A stretch of 64,000 bases of DNA, taken from Streptococcus mitis (GTDB lineage: Bacteria; Bacillota; Bacilli; Lactobacillales; Streptococcaceae). Below the pieces are notes generated by a model, which had not been told where the DNA came from, did not search any database, and worked only from the letters and a program-made list of their open reading frames with translations. Position 1 is the first letter of the stretch; each line of letters starts with the position of its first letter. The stretch covers positions 1 to 64,000 of the forward strand of contig MKYF01000033.1 in NCBI GenBank assembly GCA_001914195.1, written 5' to 3'. This document shows, one piece after another, positions 54,459-64,000 of this stretch. Both the position numbers and the translations under genes were made by a program.

Positions 54459-56855
54459 TTATAAAAATTGCTGTGGCTCATGGTCAATGCTAAGACGGAG
54501 CTCACTATTTTCCCGTTCTTGAGTCAAGGCCAGAACCTGATTGAGGGTCGGCCCCAGCTCATCTTCTAAACGGTATTTAATTAAAATCTGGTAATGATAG
54601 AGGTTGTGGGTACGAGCAATCGGTTTTTGCGTCGGCCCGAGAATGTGACTGGTTTCAGACAAACCTGACCGCAAAATATTCATAACTTCATAGGCACGTT
54701 TGACCACCTCTTCTTCTTTCTTGTGAGAAAGGGTAATGCCAATGGTGAAATAGTAAGGTGGATAGCCAAGTTGTCGTCTAATTCCCATTTCATAGGCATA
54801 AAAACCTTCGTAATCCTGATCCTTGGCAAATCGAATAGCATAGTGTTGCGGATTGTAGGACTGGATCAAGACCTGACCAGCTTTTTCAGCCCGACCTGCC
54901 CGACCTGCCACCTGAGTCAAGAGCTGGAAGGTTCTCTCAGAAGAACGGAAATCAGGCAAATTCAAGGCCGTATCCGCATTAAGAACTCCTACTAGGGTCA
55001 CATTGGGAAAATCCAAACCCTTGGCAATCATCTGAGTGCCAAGCAAGATATCCGCCTCTCCTCGTCCAAACTGGTCAAGTAAAGCTTGATGACTGCCTTT
55101 CTTACGGGTCGTATCCACATCCATCCGTAGAATACGTGCCTGAGGAAAAAGCTCTGCCAGCTCGTCATAAGCCTTCTGAGTTCCCGTCCCGTAGTAGCGA
55201 ATGCTGCGGCTCTTACAGTTAGGACAAACCTGAGGAATGTCCTTTGAAAAACCACAATAATGGCAGTTCATGGTCTTGGTATCCATGTGCAAGGTCAGAG
55301 AAATGTCACAGTTGGGACAAGTATCCACCGTTCCACACTCCCGACACATAACAAAGCTAGAATAACCACGGCGATTGAGCATGAGAACCACCTGCTCTTT
55401 TTTATCCAGACGGTCTTGAATCGCTTCTAGCAAAGGGGGCGTAAAGTTTGACGTCTCATTTTGTCCGATATAGTCCCGAAAATCAATCACTTGAACCTCA
55501 GGAATCGTAGCTAGAGGATTGGCACGTTGGGTCAGACGTAAGTGTTGATAAACGCCTTTTCCAGCCCTCGCACGGCTTTCTAAGCTCGGTGTCGCGGACC
55601 CGAGGACCAGAGCCGCTTGATTATACTGGGCCCGTAAAATAGCCACCTCTCTGGCATGGTAACGGGGATTGCTGTCCTGCTTATAAGTTGCTTCATGCTC
55701 CTCATCAATAATCATGACACCTAGATTTTTCAGGGGGGCAAAGATGGCCGATCTAGCACCAACAACAACTTGAGCATCGCCGCGTTCCACCTTACGCCAT
55801 TCATCATACTTTTCACCATTGGACAGGCCTGAGTGGAGAATTGCCACTTTCTCTCCGAAACGAGCGATAAAGCGCTCCGTCATTTGTGGAGTCAGGGAAA
55901 TCTCAGGAACCAGCAAAATAGCTGTCTTGCCCTTGTCCAAGGCTCCTTGGATAATCTGCAAGTAAACCTCGGTCTTTCCACTTCCCGTAATCCCTTGAAG
56001 GAGGAAGGGAGGCTGGTAACTGCCAATAGCACTTACAACCGCATCTCGCGCCTGTCTTTGCTCTGGATTCAACTCCAAAGGCTGACTTGCTTCAATTCCT
56101 TCAAAATAAGCAGCCGAGCGTTGCACTTCCTTTTGGAATATGGTCACAGCACCTTGTTCCACAAAGAAGTTGACTTGCTCCCGCGAGTAGGACTCTAACA
56201 AGCTAGCCAAGGAAGCACTCTCAGGATGAGACAGCAAATAGTCTCTCAGTTCCAATTTTTTCTTGGCACGTGCAGAAATCTCGACACCTTCTAATTGAGC
56301 AAGATCAACCTTATACCAGGACTGGGTCTTGACCTTCTTTTGATCGATCGCCTGATATTCCAGACCAAGCAGGCCTTTTCTAGTCAAACGCATCATTTCA
56401 GCTTGCTTAGCTAAATCCAGAGAAGAAAAGGCTAGCGAATCTTCTGAACCAAACAAGCGCTCTCGGTCTTCCTGACTCAGGCCTTCCAGAGGATAGAGAA
56501 TCTTGTCATAGCTGGAGTTTAGAAATCCCGGTAACATAGCCTTTAGGATAGAGATTTTATAGGAAAAGACGGACTTGCGGAGCTCTTCAGCTAGCCAGAG
56601 TTGTTCTTGCGTGAGAACAGGGGAAAAATCCAGTACCTCGGCAATATCTTTTAAATCTTGCGCCATCTCTTCTTCATCTGATTGAGACTCCAAACCAAGA
56701 ACAATTCCTTGAATCAGGCGATTGCCCTTACCAAAGGGCACATGAACCCGCATCCCAACTTCTAGCATCCCCTCAAATTCCTCCGGAATCCTGTAACTAT
56801 AGGGCTGGTCCGTCTGCATCAAGGGCACATCTACGATAATCTTGGCTATAGCCAT
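54459..56855 (-). CDS. priA: Primosomal replication-restart helicase PriA
   Basis: PriA recognises stalled forks and reloads the replisome. The 798-aa protein has an N-terminal DNA-binding domain, Walker A GITGSGKTEVY, the DEAH-type box IIDEEHE, a cysteine-rich zinc module (CRECGTVDTCPNC ... CHYCGFS ... CPNCKS) and C-terminal motifs GTQMIAKGLDFP and QVAGRAGRAEK. It is encoded between rpoZ and fmt. Confidence 0.96.
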   Translation of the reverse strand: MAIAKIIVDVPLMQTDQPYSYRIPEEFEGMLEVGMRVHVPFGKGNRLIQGIVLGLESQSDEEEMAQDLKDIAEVLDFSPVLTQEQLWLAEELRKSVFSYKISILKAMLPGFLNSSYDKILYPLEGLSQEDRERLFGSEDSLAFSSLDLAKQAEMMRLTRKGLLGLEYQAIDQKKVKTQSWYKVDLAQLEGVEISARAKKKLELRDYLLSHPESASLASLLESYSREQVNFFVEQGAVTIFQKEVQRSAAYFEGIEASQPLELNPEQRQARDAVVSAIGSYQPPFLLQGITGSGKTEVYLQIIQGALDKGKTAILLVPEISLTPQMTERFIARFGEKVAILHSGLSNGEKYDEWRKVERGDAQVVVGARSAIFAPLKNLGVMIIDEEHEATYKQDSNPRYHAREVAILRAQYNQAALVLGSATPSLESRARAGKGVYQHLRLTQRANPLATIPEVQVIDFRDYIGQNETSNFTPPLLEAIQDRLDKKEQVVLMLNRRGYSSFVMCRECGTVDTCPNCDISLTLHMDTKTMNCHYCGFSKDIPQVCPNCKSRSIRYYGTGTQKAYDELAELFPQARILRMDVDTTRKKGSHQALLDQFGRGEADILLGTQMIAKGLDFPNVTLVGVLNADTALNLPDFRSSERTFQLLTQVAGRAGRAEKAGQVLIQSYNPQHYAIRFAKDQDYEGFYAYEMGIRRQLGYPPYYFTIGITLSHKKEEEVVKRAYEVMNILRSGLSETSHILGPTQKPIARTHNLYHYQILIKYRLEDELGPTLNQVLALTQERENSELRLSIDHEPQQFL

Positions 56856-56920
56856 CTTCTCACCTCCTCCTTGTCAGTATATTCTTGCAATAGAAAAAAT
56901 AAGATTGAGTCCCCCCAACC

Positions 56921-57235
56921 TTAAATTTTTTCACCATCTTCTTTTTCTTTAGCGATTTGCTCTTTGATTTTCTTTTCTTCTTCTTCTTTGCGGCGTTTTT
57001 CTTCTTCGATACGGCGACGCACTGCTTCACGTTTTCCTTCTGGATCTGGGTGAATTGTAACGTTTCCTGATTCGATTTCTTCTAAAGCGCGAAGAGTTGA
57101 TTTTTCAGACTTGAAACCTTGAGTTGCTGGCGCACCTGCTTCCAATTCGTGGGCACGTTTTGCTTCCAAGATTACGAGTGAATATTTTGAAGGAACCTTG
57201 TCGAGCAAGGTATCAATAGAGGGTTTTAACATCAT
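56921..57235 (-). CDS. rpoZ: RNA polymerase omega subunit
   Basis: Omega assists RNA polymerase assembly. The 104-aa protein starts [21 protein letters not shown] and has the conserved [10 protein letters not shown], followed by a highly charged C-terminal helix (Glu, Lys and Arg repeats, about residues 65-104) that is longer than the minimal omega fold. It lies 24 bp after gmk. Confidence 0.93.
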
Positions 57236-57259
57236 TTGCTTGTACCTATTTTCTAAATT

Positions 57260-57901
<642 letters not shown>

Positions 57902-57980
57902 TCAGTCTGTGAAATAACATTTCTCTAGAATAATGGCAAAAAGCCAAATTATCCTTTACAGTCTTTCTATCTAGTGTAAC

Positions 57981-58010
57981 AAAAAAGCAGTAATTTTTCA
58001 ACTGCTCTTT
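57981..58010 (-). terminator. Terminator of rny
   Basis: Stem AGAGCAGT / ACTGCTTT-type around a T/A-rich loop, followed on the minus strand by six T residues. Confidence 0.7.
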
Positions 58011-58015
58011 CTTAT

Positions 58016-59629
58016 TTATTTAGCATAATCTACTGCACGAAGCTCGCGAATCACGGTTACCTTGATATTTCCTGGGTAATCGAGATTATTTTCAATTTTC
58101 TCACGAACTTTATGAGCCAAGATTGTGACTTTGTCGTCCTTGATTTGTCCTGGATTGACCATGATACGGATTTCACGTCCTGCTTGAAGGGCAAAGCTAG
58201 TTTGTACCCCTTCAAAGCCGTTAGCAATTTCTTCCAAATCATGGAGACGCTTGATGTAGCTTTCAAGAGACTCACTACGAGCTCCTGGACGGGCTGCACT
58301 CAAGGCATCTGCCGCAGCGACGATCACTGCAATGACGCTCTCAGCTTCAACATCACCGTGGTGACTAGCAATCGTATTGACCACAACTGGGTGTTCCTTA
58401 TACTTACGAGCCAATTCCATACCGATTTCAACGTGGCTACCCTCAACCTCGCGGTCAATAGCTTTTCCGATATCGTGAAGGAATCCAGCACGACGGGCAA
58501 GAGCCGCATTTTCACCAAGTTCGCTAGCCATGATGCCAGCCAACTTAGCAACCTCAATCGAATGACGCAAGACATTTTGTCCATATGAGGTACGGAACTG
58601 CAAACGTCCCATAATCTTCATCAAGTCTGGATGAAGGTTTGGCGCACCAATCTCATAGGCAGCGGCCTCACCGTATTCACGGATCTTATTGTCAATCTCT
58701 TGACGGTTTTTCTCAACCAACTCTTCGATACGAGCTGGGTGGATACGACCATCTTTGAGCAACATTTCCATAGTCATACGTGCAATCTCACGACGAATCG
58801 GATCAAATCCTGACAAGGTCACCACTTCTGGTGTATCGTCAATAATCACATCGACTCCTGTCAAACTTTCAAAGGTACGAATGTTACGACCTTCACGACC
58901 AATAATGCGTCCCTTCATAGTATCGTCTGGCAGGTGAACCGTTGAGTTCGTTGACTCCGCCACATATTCACCAGCGATACGTTGCATAGCTTGAACCAAG
59001 ATGTCCTTGGCCATTTTGTCAGAACGTTCCTTAACCTCTTGCTCAGCTTCACGAATACGGCTAGCAATCTCCTTGGTCAAGTTTTCCTCTGTCTGAGCCA
59101 AGATAATATCTCGTGCTTCTGCCTGAGACAGAGCACCAATACGCTCTAGTTCTGCTTCTTTTTGTCTTTCGACTTCCTCTAATTGCTCTTCACGCGCATC
59201 AAGGTTTTTCGCTCTATCAGAAATACTTTGTTCTTTTTGTTCAAGTGTTTGTTCTTTACTCGTCAAATTGTCGTCCTTACGGTCAAGGCTAGTAGCTCTC
59301 TCTGTCAAACGACTTTCGATTTGTTTGAGTTCTTGACGTTCTGATTTGAATTCAGCGTCCACTTCTTCACGGTATTTTCTGGCTTCTTCTTTGGCCTCCA
59401 ATAGTGCTTCTTTTTTAAGAGACTTGCTTTCACGTTTGGCTTCATTAACAAGTAAATCTGCTTCGCGTTCAGCTTGTCCACGTAAATTAGTTGCTTCTTG
59501 TTCAGCATTTAAAAGCATCAACTCTGCAGCTTCCTGAGATGATTTCATCTTGGCTGAGATGCTGACATATCCAATGACTAAACCAATGATGACGGCAAAA
59601 ACAGCAATCGCAAGCGACATAATTTCCAT
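58016..59629 (-). CDS. rny: Ribonuclease Y
   Basis: RNase Y is the membrane-anchored endoribonuclease that starts bulk mRNA decay in Firmicutes. The 537-aa protein has one N-terminal membrane helix (about 4-25), a long coiled coil (about 30-200), a KH domain ([15 protein letters not shown]) and an HD domain ([12 protein letters not shown] with [10 protein letters not shown]). A promoter with a 17-bp spacer lies upstream and a terminator downstream, so it is a single-gene unit. Confidence 0.96.
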   Translation of the reverse strand: MEIMSLAIAVFAVIIGLVIGYVSISAKMKSSQEAAELMLLNAEQEATNLRGQAEREADLLVNEAKRESKSLKKEALLEAKEEARKYREEVDAEFKSERQELKQIESRLTERATSLDRKDDNLTSKEQTLEQKEQSISDRAKNLDAREEQLEEVERQKEAELERIGALSQAEARDIILAQTEENLTKEIASRIREAEQEVKERSDKMAKDILVQAMQRIAGEYVAESTNSTVHLPDDTMKGRIIGREGRNIRTFESLTGVDVIIDDTPEVVTLSGFDPIRREIARMTMEMLLKDGRIHPARIEELVEKNRQEIDNKIREYGEAAAYEIGAPNLHPDLMKIMGRLQFRTSYGQNVLRHSIEVAKLAGIMASELGENAALARRAGFLHDIGKAIDREVEGSHVEIGMELARKYKEHPVVVNTIASHHGDVEAESVIAVIVAAADALSAARPGARSESLESYIKRLHDLEEIANGFEGVQTSFALQAGREIRIMVNPGQIKDDKVTILAHKVREKIENNLDYPGNIKVTVIRELRAVDYAK

Positions 59630-59677
59630 GTTTTTACCTCATTTTATTGTTATTCCGAATGACATACATTCTTTTAC

Positions 59678-59706
59678 ATTCTACCATAAAAAAGTGATTT
59701 TCACAA
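59678..59706 (-). promoter_or_regulatory. Promoter of rny
   Basis: The minus strand has TTGTGA (59701-59706), a 17-bp spacer and TAGAAT (59678-59683), with an extended TG before the -10. Confidence 0.65.
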
Positions 59707-59770
59707 ACCTAAAATAGAATATGTTTTGGGGAATTTAGGGCACAAACACTAAAATAAACTTGTTATTTTA

Positions 59771-59799
59771 AAAAGCCTACCTTTCAGTAGACTTAGTTT
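59771..59799 (-). terminator. Terminator of tmcAL
   Basis: Stem AAGTCTAC / GTAGGCTT (one mismatch) followed on the minus strand by T residues; its left arm overlaps the tmcAL stop codon. Confidence 0.6.
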
Positions 59800-60890
59800 G
59801 ATTCTATTCTAATCGGCACTCTTCCAAAATTCTGCTCTGCTATACTTGAATTTCCCAGTTGGTAAATCTGATCTGCCTTTTGAGTCATGGCATCCCAGGG
59901 TTCTTTACCAATTCGGCTGACTAGATTGACCTGCCCTTTCAGAGACTTGAGATGTTGTCTGCCTTTTTCGGTAAAGCCAAGGACATGGATGCCTTCTGGC
60001 AAGTCACTTTCTCTAACTTGAACCAAAATATAGGTCAAAAGGCGTCTGACACGCGCCTTGGTGTAGCGCTTGGTCGCAACCACCTCAACCAAGTCTTCCA
60101 CAGATTGGGCTATCTTGATAGCATCCTTGATGCGCACAGCCATTTCTTGATTGACCTGATAGATAGTGTTTAGGTCTGGATTTGACAAGATTTGATAGCG
60201 GAGCAAGGGAAAATAGTCGTCCCAACTCACCTTATTAGCATTTTCAAAGAGGTCAACCGAAGGCATAAAACGTTCTAAGAAATTTTTGTCCCTTTGGTGC
60301 TGACGAAGGGCTGTCGCCGAAGCAAAGTCCACATCCTTATCCACAGAATGATAGCCAGCCCCCTGACGCTGAATCGGATGCAGCTTGATGTTTCGTCCAG
60401 CAACCGCCTTGGCATAGGCCAGAGCAAGGACATGGTTGGGCGTATTGCCAGAAAAATCAAGACCAGCAAATTCCTTCCACATGACCTGAGTTTTCTGAGG
60501 ATAAGAGAGAGAGTCAGGCAGATTTTCCACAAATTTCTCCATCTTAGTAGCCTGCTCTGTATATAAGTCAGCGATTTTCTGGTAATCTAGAACTTCCTCC
60601 GTCCCAAAAACTAGACTATCAATGCCCAAGCGTGTCAAGATATCCACAGCTCCTTGACCGAAGAAATCCGCCGCCTGAACACTGACTAAAAAGGGCAATT
60701 CCACTACCAAGTCCGCGCCATTTTCCAGTGCCATCTGGACCCGAGTCCACTTGTCTACGATAGCAGGCTCTCCTCGTTGCGTGAAATTCCCAGACATAGC
60801 CACGATTTTCAGTCCCTCAGCCTGCTCCAGCATGTATTTGTGCCCATTATGAAAAGGATTAAACTCCGCGATAATACCTGTTATTGTCAT
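59793..60890 (-). CDS. tmcAL: tRNA(Met) cytidine acetate ligase TmcAL
   Basis: TmcAL uses acetate and ATP to form ac4C34 in elongator tRNA-Met. The 365-aa protein starts [21 protein letters not shown]; the FNPFHNGH motif is the nucleotidyltransferase HxGH signature. Older annotations call it a nucleotidyltransferase. It lies 9 bp after the methyltransferase gene and is the last gene of that unit. Confidence 0.88.
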   Translation of the reverse strand: MTITGIIAEFNPFHNGHKYMLEQAEGLKIVAMSGNFTQRGEPAIVDKWTRVQMALENGADLVVELPFLVSVQAADFFGQGAVDILTRLGIDSLVFGTEEVLDYQKIADLYTEQATKMEKFVENLPDSLSYPQKTQVMWKEFAGLDFSGNTPNHVLALAYAKAVAGRNIKLHPIQRQGAGYHSVDKDVDFASATALRQHQRDKNFLERFMPSVDLFENANKVSWDDYFPLLRYQILSNPDLNTIYQVNQEMAVRIKDAIKIAQSVEDLVEVVATKRYTKARVRRLLTYILVQVRESDLPEGIHVLGFTEKGRQHLKSLKGQVNLVSRIGKEPWDAMTQKADQIYQLGNSSIAEQNFGRVPIRIESN

Positions 60891-60899
60891 GCTAATCTC

Positions 60900-61640
60900 C
60901 TACTTCTGCGCGACAAAAAACCAACGGGTGCTAGTTTCTGTTGGCTCCTTGTCCTCAAAGTCCGAATAGAGTTTGAAGAACTTGAAACCAGCCTGTTCCA
61001 GCAAAATATCATAGGTCAAGACCTCATAGGTCCGCTCCTCATGCACTTCATCGTGGCGACTAAAGGAACCGTCTGCCTCCTTGATAAAGAAAGTCAGCTC
61101 ATGGACGATGGAGTGAGGCGCTGCATCCTCGTAGGTATCCCAGAGCATTGCGAAATCTTCTGCATTTTCATGATAAGAATAGCCTGGAAAAACTTCGTCT
61201 GTCTGGTAGGTCGAATGCACATCAAAGATGAAGATGCCATCTTCGTTGAGAGCATTATAGACTTCCTTAAAGACGTCCCCTACTTCCACCTCATCCTGCA
61301 TATAGCAGATAGAGTCCGAATAACACGTGACAAAATCATATTGACCTGCCTTGGACAAATCCAGCATATTGCCTTCAATAAAGTCAATCTTTTGTTTGGC
61401 TGAAGAAGCTCTCTTCTCGGCAATTTTCAACATATCCCCACTCAAATCAAGTCCAGTCACATCAAAACCAGCCTGAGAGAAGCGCACCGATTGAATTCCT
61501 GTCCCACAAGCCAAGTCCAAGAGTTTCTTTCTCTCCTTGGTCTTAGGCAAATGACGAAGAGAAAAGTCCGTCCATTTATCGTATAAACTATCGTCCATGA
61601 CCGCATCATAGACCGCCGCAAAGGTTTCATAAGTTGCCAT
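60900..61640 (-). CDS. Class-I SAM-dependent methyltransferase
   Basis: The 246-aa protein has the SAM-binding motif LLDLACGTGIQS, an acidic strand end (GLDLSGDML) and the later FVTCYSDSICYM segment. Substrate unknown. The start at 61640 (MATYETFAAVYD) agrees with the family; a TTG five codons upstream is the alternative. The ribosome site is weak. In Firmicutes this gene type commonly neighbours rsfS and yqeK. Confidence 0.8.
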   Translation of the reverse strand: MATYETFAAVYDAVMDDSLYDKWTDFSLRHLPKTKERKKLLDLACGTGIQSVRFSQAGFDVTGLDLSGDMLKIAEKRASSAKQKIDFIEGNMLDLSKAGQYDFVTCYSDSICYMQDEVEVGDVFKEVYNALNEDGIFIFDVHSTYQTDEVFPGYSYHENAEDFAMLWDTYEDAAPHSIVHELTFFIKEADGSFSRHDEVHEERTYEVLTYDILLEQAGFKFFKLYSDFEDKEPTETSTRWFFVAQK

Positions 61641-61663
61641 AAAACATGATACCAAGTCCGCCC

Positions 61664-61738
61664 GTAATTCGATAGAAAATTAGGAGCCTGACGATGGAGC
61701 CAAGCTCCAAGGAAGGCTGTCTATTTTCCGAGAATTAC
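61664..61738. repeat. Structured repeat, copy B1
   Basis: A nested hairpin: outer GTAATTC/GAATTAC, then GAAAAT/ATTTTC, middle AGCCT/AGGCT, inner GGAGC-caa-GCTCC. The layout and the TAGGA..TGACG block match copies A1 and A2 at 32 kb, but stem sequences differ, with both arms changed. Confidence 0.6.
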
Positions 61739-61760
61739 AGGACGGGTTCAAATCCTTTCT

Positions 61761-61844
61761 AAGATACAAAGAGCCTTAAAAGCAAAGAGAAGATAGGAAA
61801 CTTTCTGCCATATCATCAGATACAAATTAAGTTACTCTTTTTCC
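61761..61844. repeat. Structured repeat, copy B2
   Basis: The flank AAGATACAAAGAGCCTTAAA and the following AAAGCAAAG..ATAGGAAACT match copy A1 closely. The downstream part is diverged and forms only a weak AACTT/AAGTT stem. Confidence 0.55.
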
Positions 61845-61930
61845 CTCAGCTTTTAGCTCGTGTTCAGTTTCAACATCAACCAGACACGACGCCCTATACC
61901 TTTCTATCCTTTTTTTCTAAAATAAGCAAA

Positions 61931-61956
61931 GAAACCCAGTTGACTACAACTGAGTT
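61931..61956 (-). terminator. Terminator of the nadD-rsfS cluster
   Basis: Stem AAACTCAGTTG / CAACTGGGTTT (one mismatch); the minus strand continues with a moderate T-run. Confidence 0.6.
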
Positions 61957-61962
61957 TATCTC

Positions 61963-62316
<354 letters not shown>

Positions 62317-62328
62317 TTAGTCCTCTTT

Positions 62329-62829
62329 TTAAAAAATATGTTTGTAATCTAGGACATCTGCAAAGCGCTCCTCCCAAATGTCCTCATAAAATTCATTAAT
62401 CGTTTCTGCTGGAATGTCATCCCCATCAAAGGTTGTGACAGCACCTTCTGGAATAATAAGCTGATAGCCATATTCAAAGGCAACCTTGACAGAGGTATCC
62501 ACACAATATTCTGTCTGCATACCACATAAAACTAATTTTTCAATCCCCTGTTTATCCAAGTATTCTTTTAAGCCAGTTTCTTTGAAAATACTGTTATACT
62601 TCTTCTGAAAGACCTTTTCATCAGGTTTTCGATTTAAAAGCGCAGATAACTGCCAATCTTCTGATGTTTGAGCTTCAGAGTTCTCAATATGTTGAACATA
62701 GATAATTTCAATATTCTTGCTTCTAGCCTGGTTTTGTAAATAAGAAATTTTTTCCAATAGACTTTTTGTCTGGAACCCAGTTTCTACTAAAACATTCTGA
62801 ACATCAATGATTATAAAAGCCGTCTTCAT
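62329..62829 (-). CDS. Isochorismatase-like cysteine hydrolase
   Basis: The 166-aa protein has the triad of the family: Asp9 (IIDVQN), a Lys at 76 or 77 (FQKKYNS) and Cys109 (MQTEYCV). Members include nicotinamidases and other amidases; a nicotinamidase role would fit the neighbouring nadD, but this is inference. It starts directly after the yqeK stop codon. Confidence 0.85.
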   Translation of the reverse strand: MKTAFIIIDVQNVLVETGFQTKSLLEKISYLQNQARSKNIEIIYVQHIENSEAQTSEDWQLSALLNRKPDEKVFQKKYNSIFKETGLKEYLDKQGIEKLVLCGMQTEYCVDTSVKVAFEYGYQLIIPEGAVTTFDGDDIPAETINEFYEDIWEERFADVLDYKHIF

Positions 62830-63423
62830 TTAGTCCTCTTTCAAATAGTGCACAAAGGCGTTATAGGTTTCAAGGGTTTGGGGATAGATGGGGAATTCCT
62901 GATGAGCTAGATGCTCCACGGTACGAGCTGTTTCGTAGGCCACCGCCTTATTGAGCGATATACTTGCAATATCACGCGCTACATCCACTCCAGGAAAGGC
63001 ACGATTATGCTCGATATAGTCTGCGACGTAGATGACCTTGTCTAGGTCGGTCATCTGACCAGCACCGACTGTATGGATTTCAATGGCTCGTATAATTTCA
63101 GAATCATGCAAATCCAAATCTTCCTGAATCTTGTAGATACCAACCATGCCATGCCAAACATTATTGCCCCAGTTTTTGAGGTCAGGATCCAGTTGATAAC
63201 GGTCAATCAAATTCAGAAATTCCTGATCTGACAGCTTTTTAGCATAGTCATGAAGAAGGCCTGCTAGTCCTGCTTTCTCGGTATCGACTCCAAATCGCTG
63301 GGCCAGTTCTATGGCTGCACGCTCCACACCTAGACAATGGGTTAAACGTTTTTCAGGTAGAAGCTCTGCCATTTTTTCCAACAAAGCCTCGCGAGAGCAG
63401 TTGATATAGTCTTGATAGGTCAT
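62830..63423 (-). CDS. yqeK: HD-domain Ap4A hydrolase YqeK
   Basis: YqeK-type enzymes split diadenosine tetraphosphate symmetrically. The 197-aa protein has His29 ([10 protein letters not shown]), His58-Asp59 (LLHDYAKK) and HGMVGIY and [11 protein letters not shown] later in the HD fold. Its start overlaps the nadD stop by one base. Confidence 0.9.
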   Translation of the reverse strand: MTYQDYINCSREALLEKMAELLPEKRLTHCLGVERAAIELAQRFGVDTEKAGLAGLLHDYAKKLSDQEFLNLIDRYQLDPDLKNWGNNVWHGMVGIYKIQEDLDLHDSEIIRAIEIHTVGAGQMTDLDKVIYVADYIEHNRAFPGVDVARDIASISLNKAVAYETARTVEHLAHQEFPIYPQTLETYNAFVHYLKED

Positions 63424-64000
63424 CAGTAGAGCCCCTCCTTCTCGATGTAATCTAGCACAGGCTGAGGTAGGAGAAAGTTCGGTTTCCGACCTTGGGCAAG
63501 GAAGTCACGCACCATGCTGGACGAGATATCCATGAGAGGCACATCCACCCAGATAACTGGATAGGAAGTTCCAGCCTTGTAGCGTGGACGCTGAACCCCC
63601 ACAAACTGAACCATGTCAACCAGTTCATCAATTCGGTACCACTTAGGCAGATAGTCCACCATATCGGCACCGATGATAAAGTAATAATCCGTATCAGGAT
63701 GTTGCTCTGTCAAAATCTTCATGGTGTCGTAGGTGTAGGAAATGCCCTTGCGCTCCAACTCAATGGTTTCAATGGCTAGGCCTTCGATCCCCTCAATCGC
63801 CAACTCAAGCATTTTGAAACGATGGTGTTCAGGGATGGTTTCTTTTTTGTCCACATGAGGAGGTTGGTATTCAGGCATGAGCAAGACCTGGTCCAGTCCC
63901 AACTGCTGACGTACTTGGTCCGCAACAATCAGATGGGCATTGTGAACAGGGTTAAAATTCCCCCCTAAAATCCCGACTTGTTTGCGTTTTTTCTCCTTGA
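63423..64000 (-). CDS. nadD: Nicotinate-mononucleotide adenylyltransferase, 5' end beyond the window
   Basis: NadD makes deamido-NAD in NAD synthesis. The visible part includes the nucleotidyltransferase motif [14 protein letters not shown] near the window edge, [16 protein letters not shown] and the [10 protein letters not shown] motif (ISST/S..R). The frame is open to the last base, so the start codon lies beyond 64000. An internal ATG at 63902 should not be taken as the start, since it would remove the catalytic motif. Confidence 0.93.
   Translation of the reverse strand, partial: KEKKRKQVGILGGNFNPVHNAHLIVADQVRQQLGLDQVLLMPEYQPPHVDKKETIPEHHRFKMLELAIEGIEGLAIETIELERKGISYTYDTMKILTEQHPDTDYYFIIGADMVDYLPKWYRIDELVDMVQFVGVQRPRYKAGTSYPVIWVDVPLMDISSSMVRDFLAQGRKPNFLLPQPVLDYIEKEGLY

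Noticed and set aside
63423..63902. nadD taken as a complete 159-aa gene starting at the ATG at 63902
   Set aside because: The reading frame continues upstream with the essential [11 protein letters not shown] motif to the window edge.

Overview
The window looks like a chromosome segment of a mitis-group Streptococcus (S. pneumoniae, S. mitis, S. oralis or a close relative). The grounds are the low GC content, near-consensus extended -10 promoters, the murMN pair with the 406 and 410 aa lengths I recall from pneumococcus, four BOX-type intergenic repeats carrying the sequence behind the BOX-A typing primer, the streptococcal sucrose locus, and the StkP/PhpP signalling pair. No rRNA, tRNA, CRISPR array, prophage or complete insertion sequence is visible. 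The left edge carries only what looks like one end of an ISL3-family element.

Layout. At 1-500 there is an IS end, a pair of unexplained hairpins and a BOX element. At 500-10850 lie ribosomal proteins L1 and L11 (with a MITE-like insert between them), the L,D-carboxypeptidase LdcB, a HIT protein, an M42 aminopeptidase, the BrnQ carrier, a rhodanese and a uracil-DNA-glycosylase-like protein, dipeptidase PepV, a nitroreductase and an amino-acid-binding lipoprotein. At 10020-18693 are a phosphoesterase, uvrC, a matrixin-like metalloprotease, murN-murM (cell-wall branching), esterase estA and RNase J2. RecJ at 18864-21086 diverges from a four-gene polar amino acid ABC operon (21262-24184). At 24280-36879 come msmK, a PucR-type regulator, mrnC, cysS, a double GNAT, cysE, pnp, metF, metE and a small pair resembling a pyrimidine-dimer glycosylase and a YbgA/DUF1722 protein.

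The region 36934-39009 is different. It is a strongly AT-rich two-gene unit, a MazG-like pyrophosphohydrolase followed by a GIY-YIG nuclease fused to a DUF2075/SF1-helicase-like ATPase, with its own promoter. It is the best candidate here for an accessory, possibly anti-phage, system.

The right third holds the sucrose locus (scrK and scrA divergent from scrB-scrR, 39852-45552), the mevalonate genes mvaS-mvaA, a split ThrE-type exporter, a long leftward cluster gmk-rpoZ-priA-fmt-rsmB-phpP-stkP, RNase Y (rny), tmcAL, a methyltransferase, and the nadD-yqeK-cysteine hydrolase-rsfS cluster, with nadD cut by the window edge. StkP has three PASTA repeats plus a long low-complexity tail instead of the four PASTA repeats I recall for pneumococcal StkP.

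Intergenic DNA is repeat-rich. Besides BOX, two arrays of nested hairpins (about 32.0-32.2 kb and 61.66-61.85 kb) share a family layout with compensatory stem changes. Two genes, uvrC and the YbgA-like gene, have an extended -10 exactly seven bases before their start codon, which predicts leaderless mRNAs. Recalled pneumococcal gene order suggests the window joins three blocks that lie apart in the TIGR4 genome; that comparison is from memory and was not checked.
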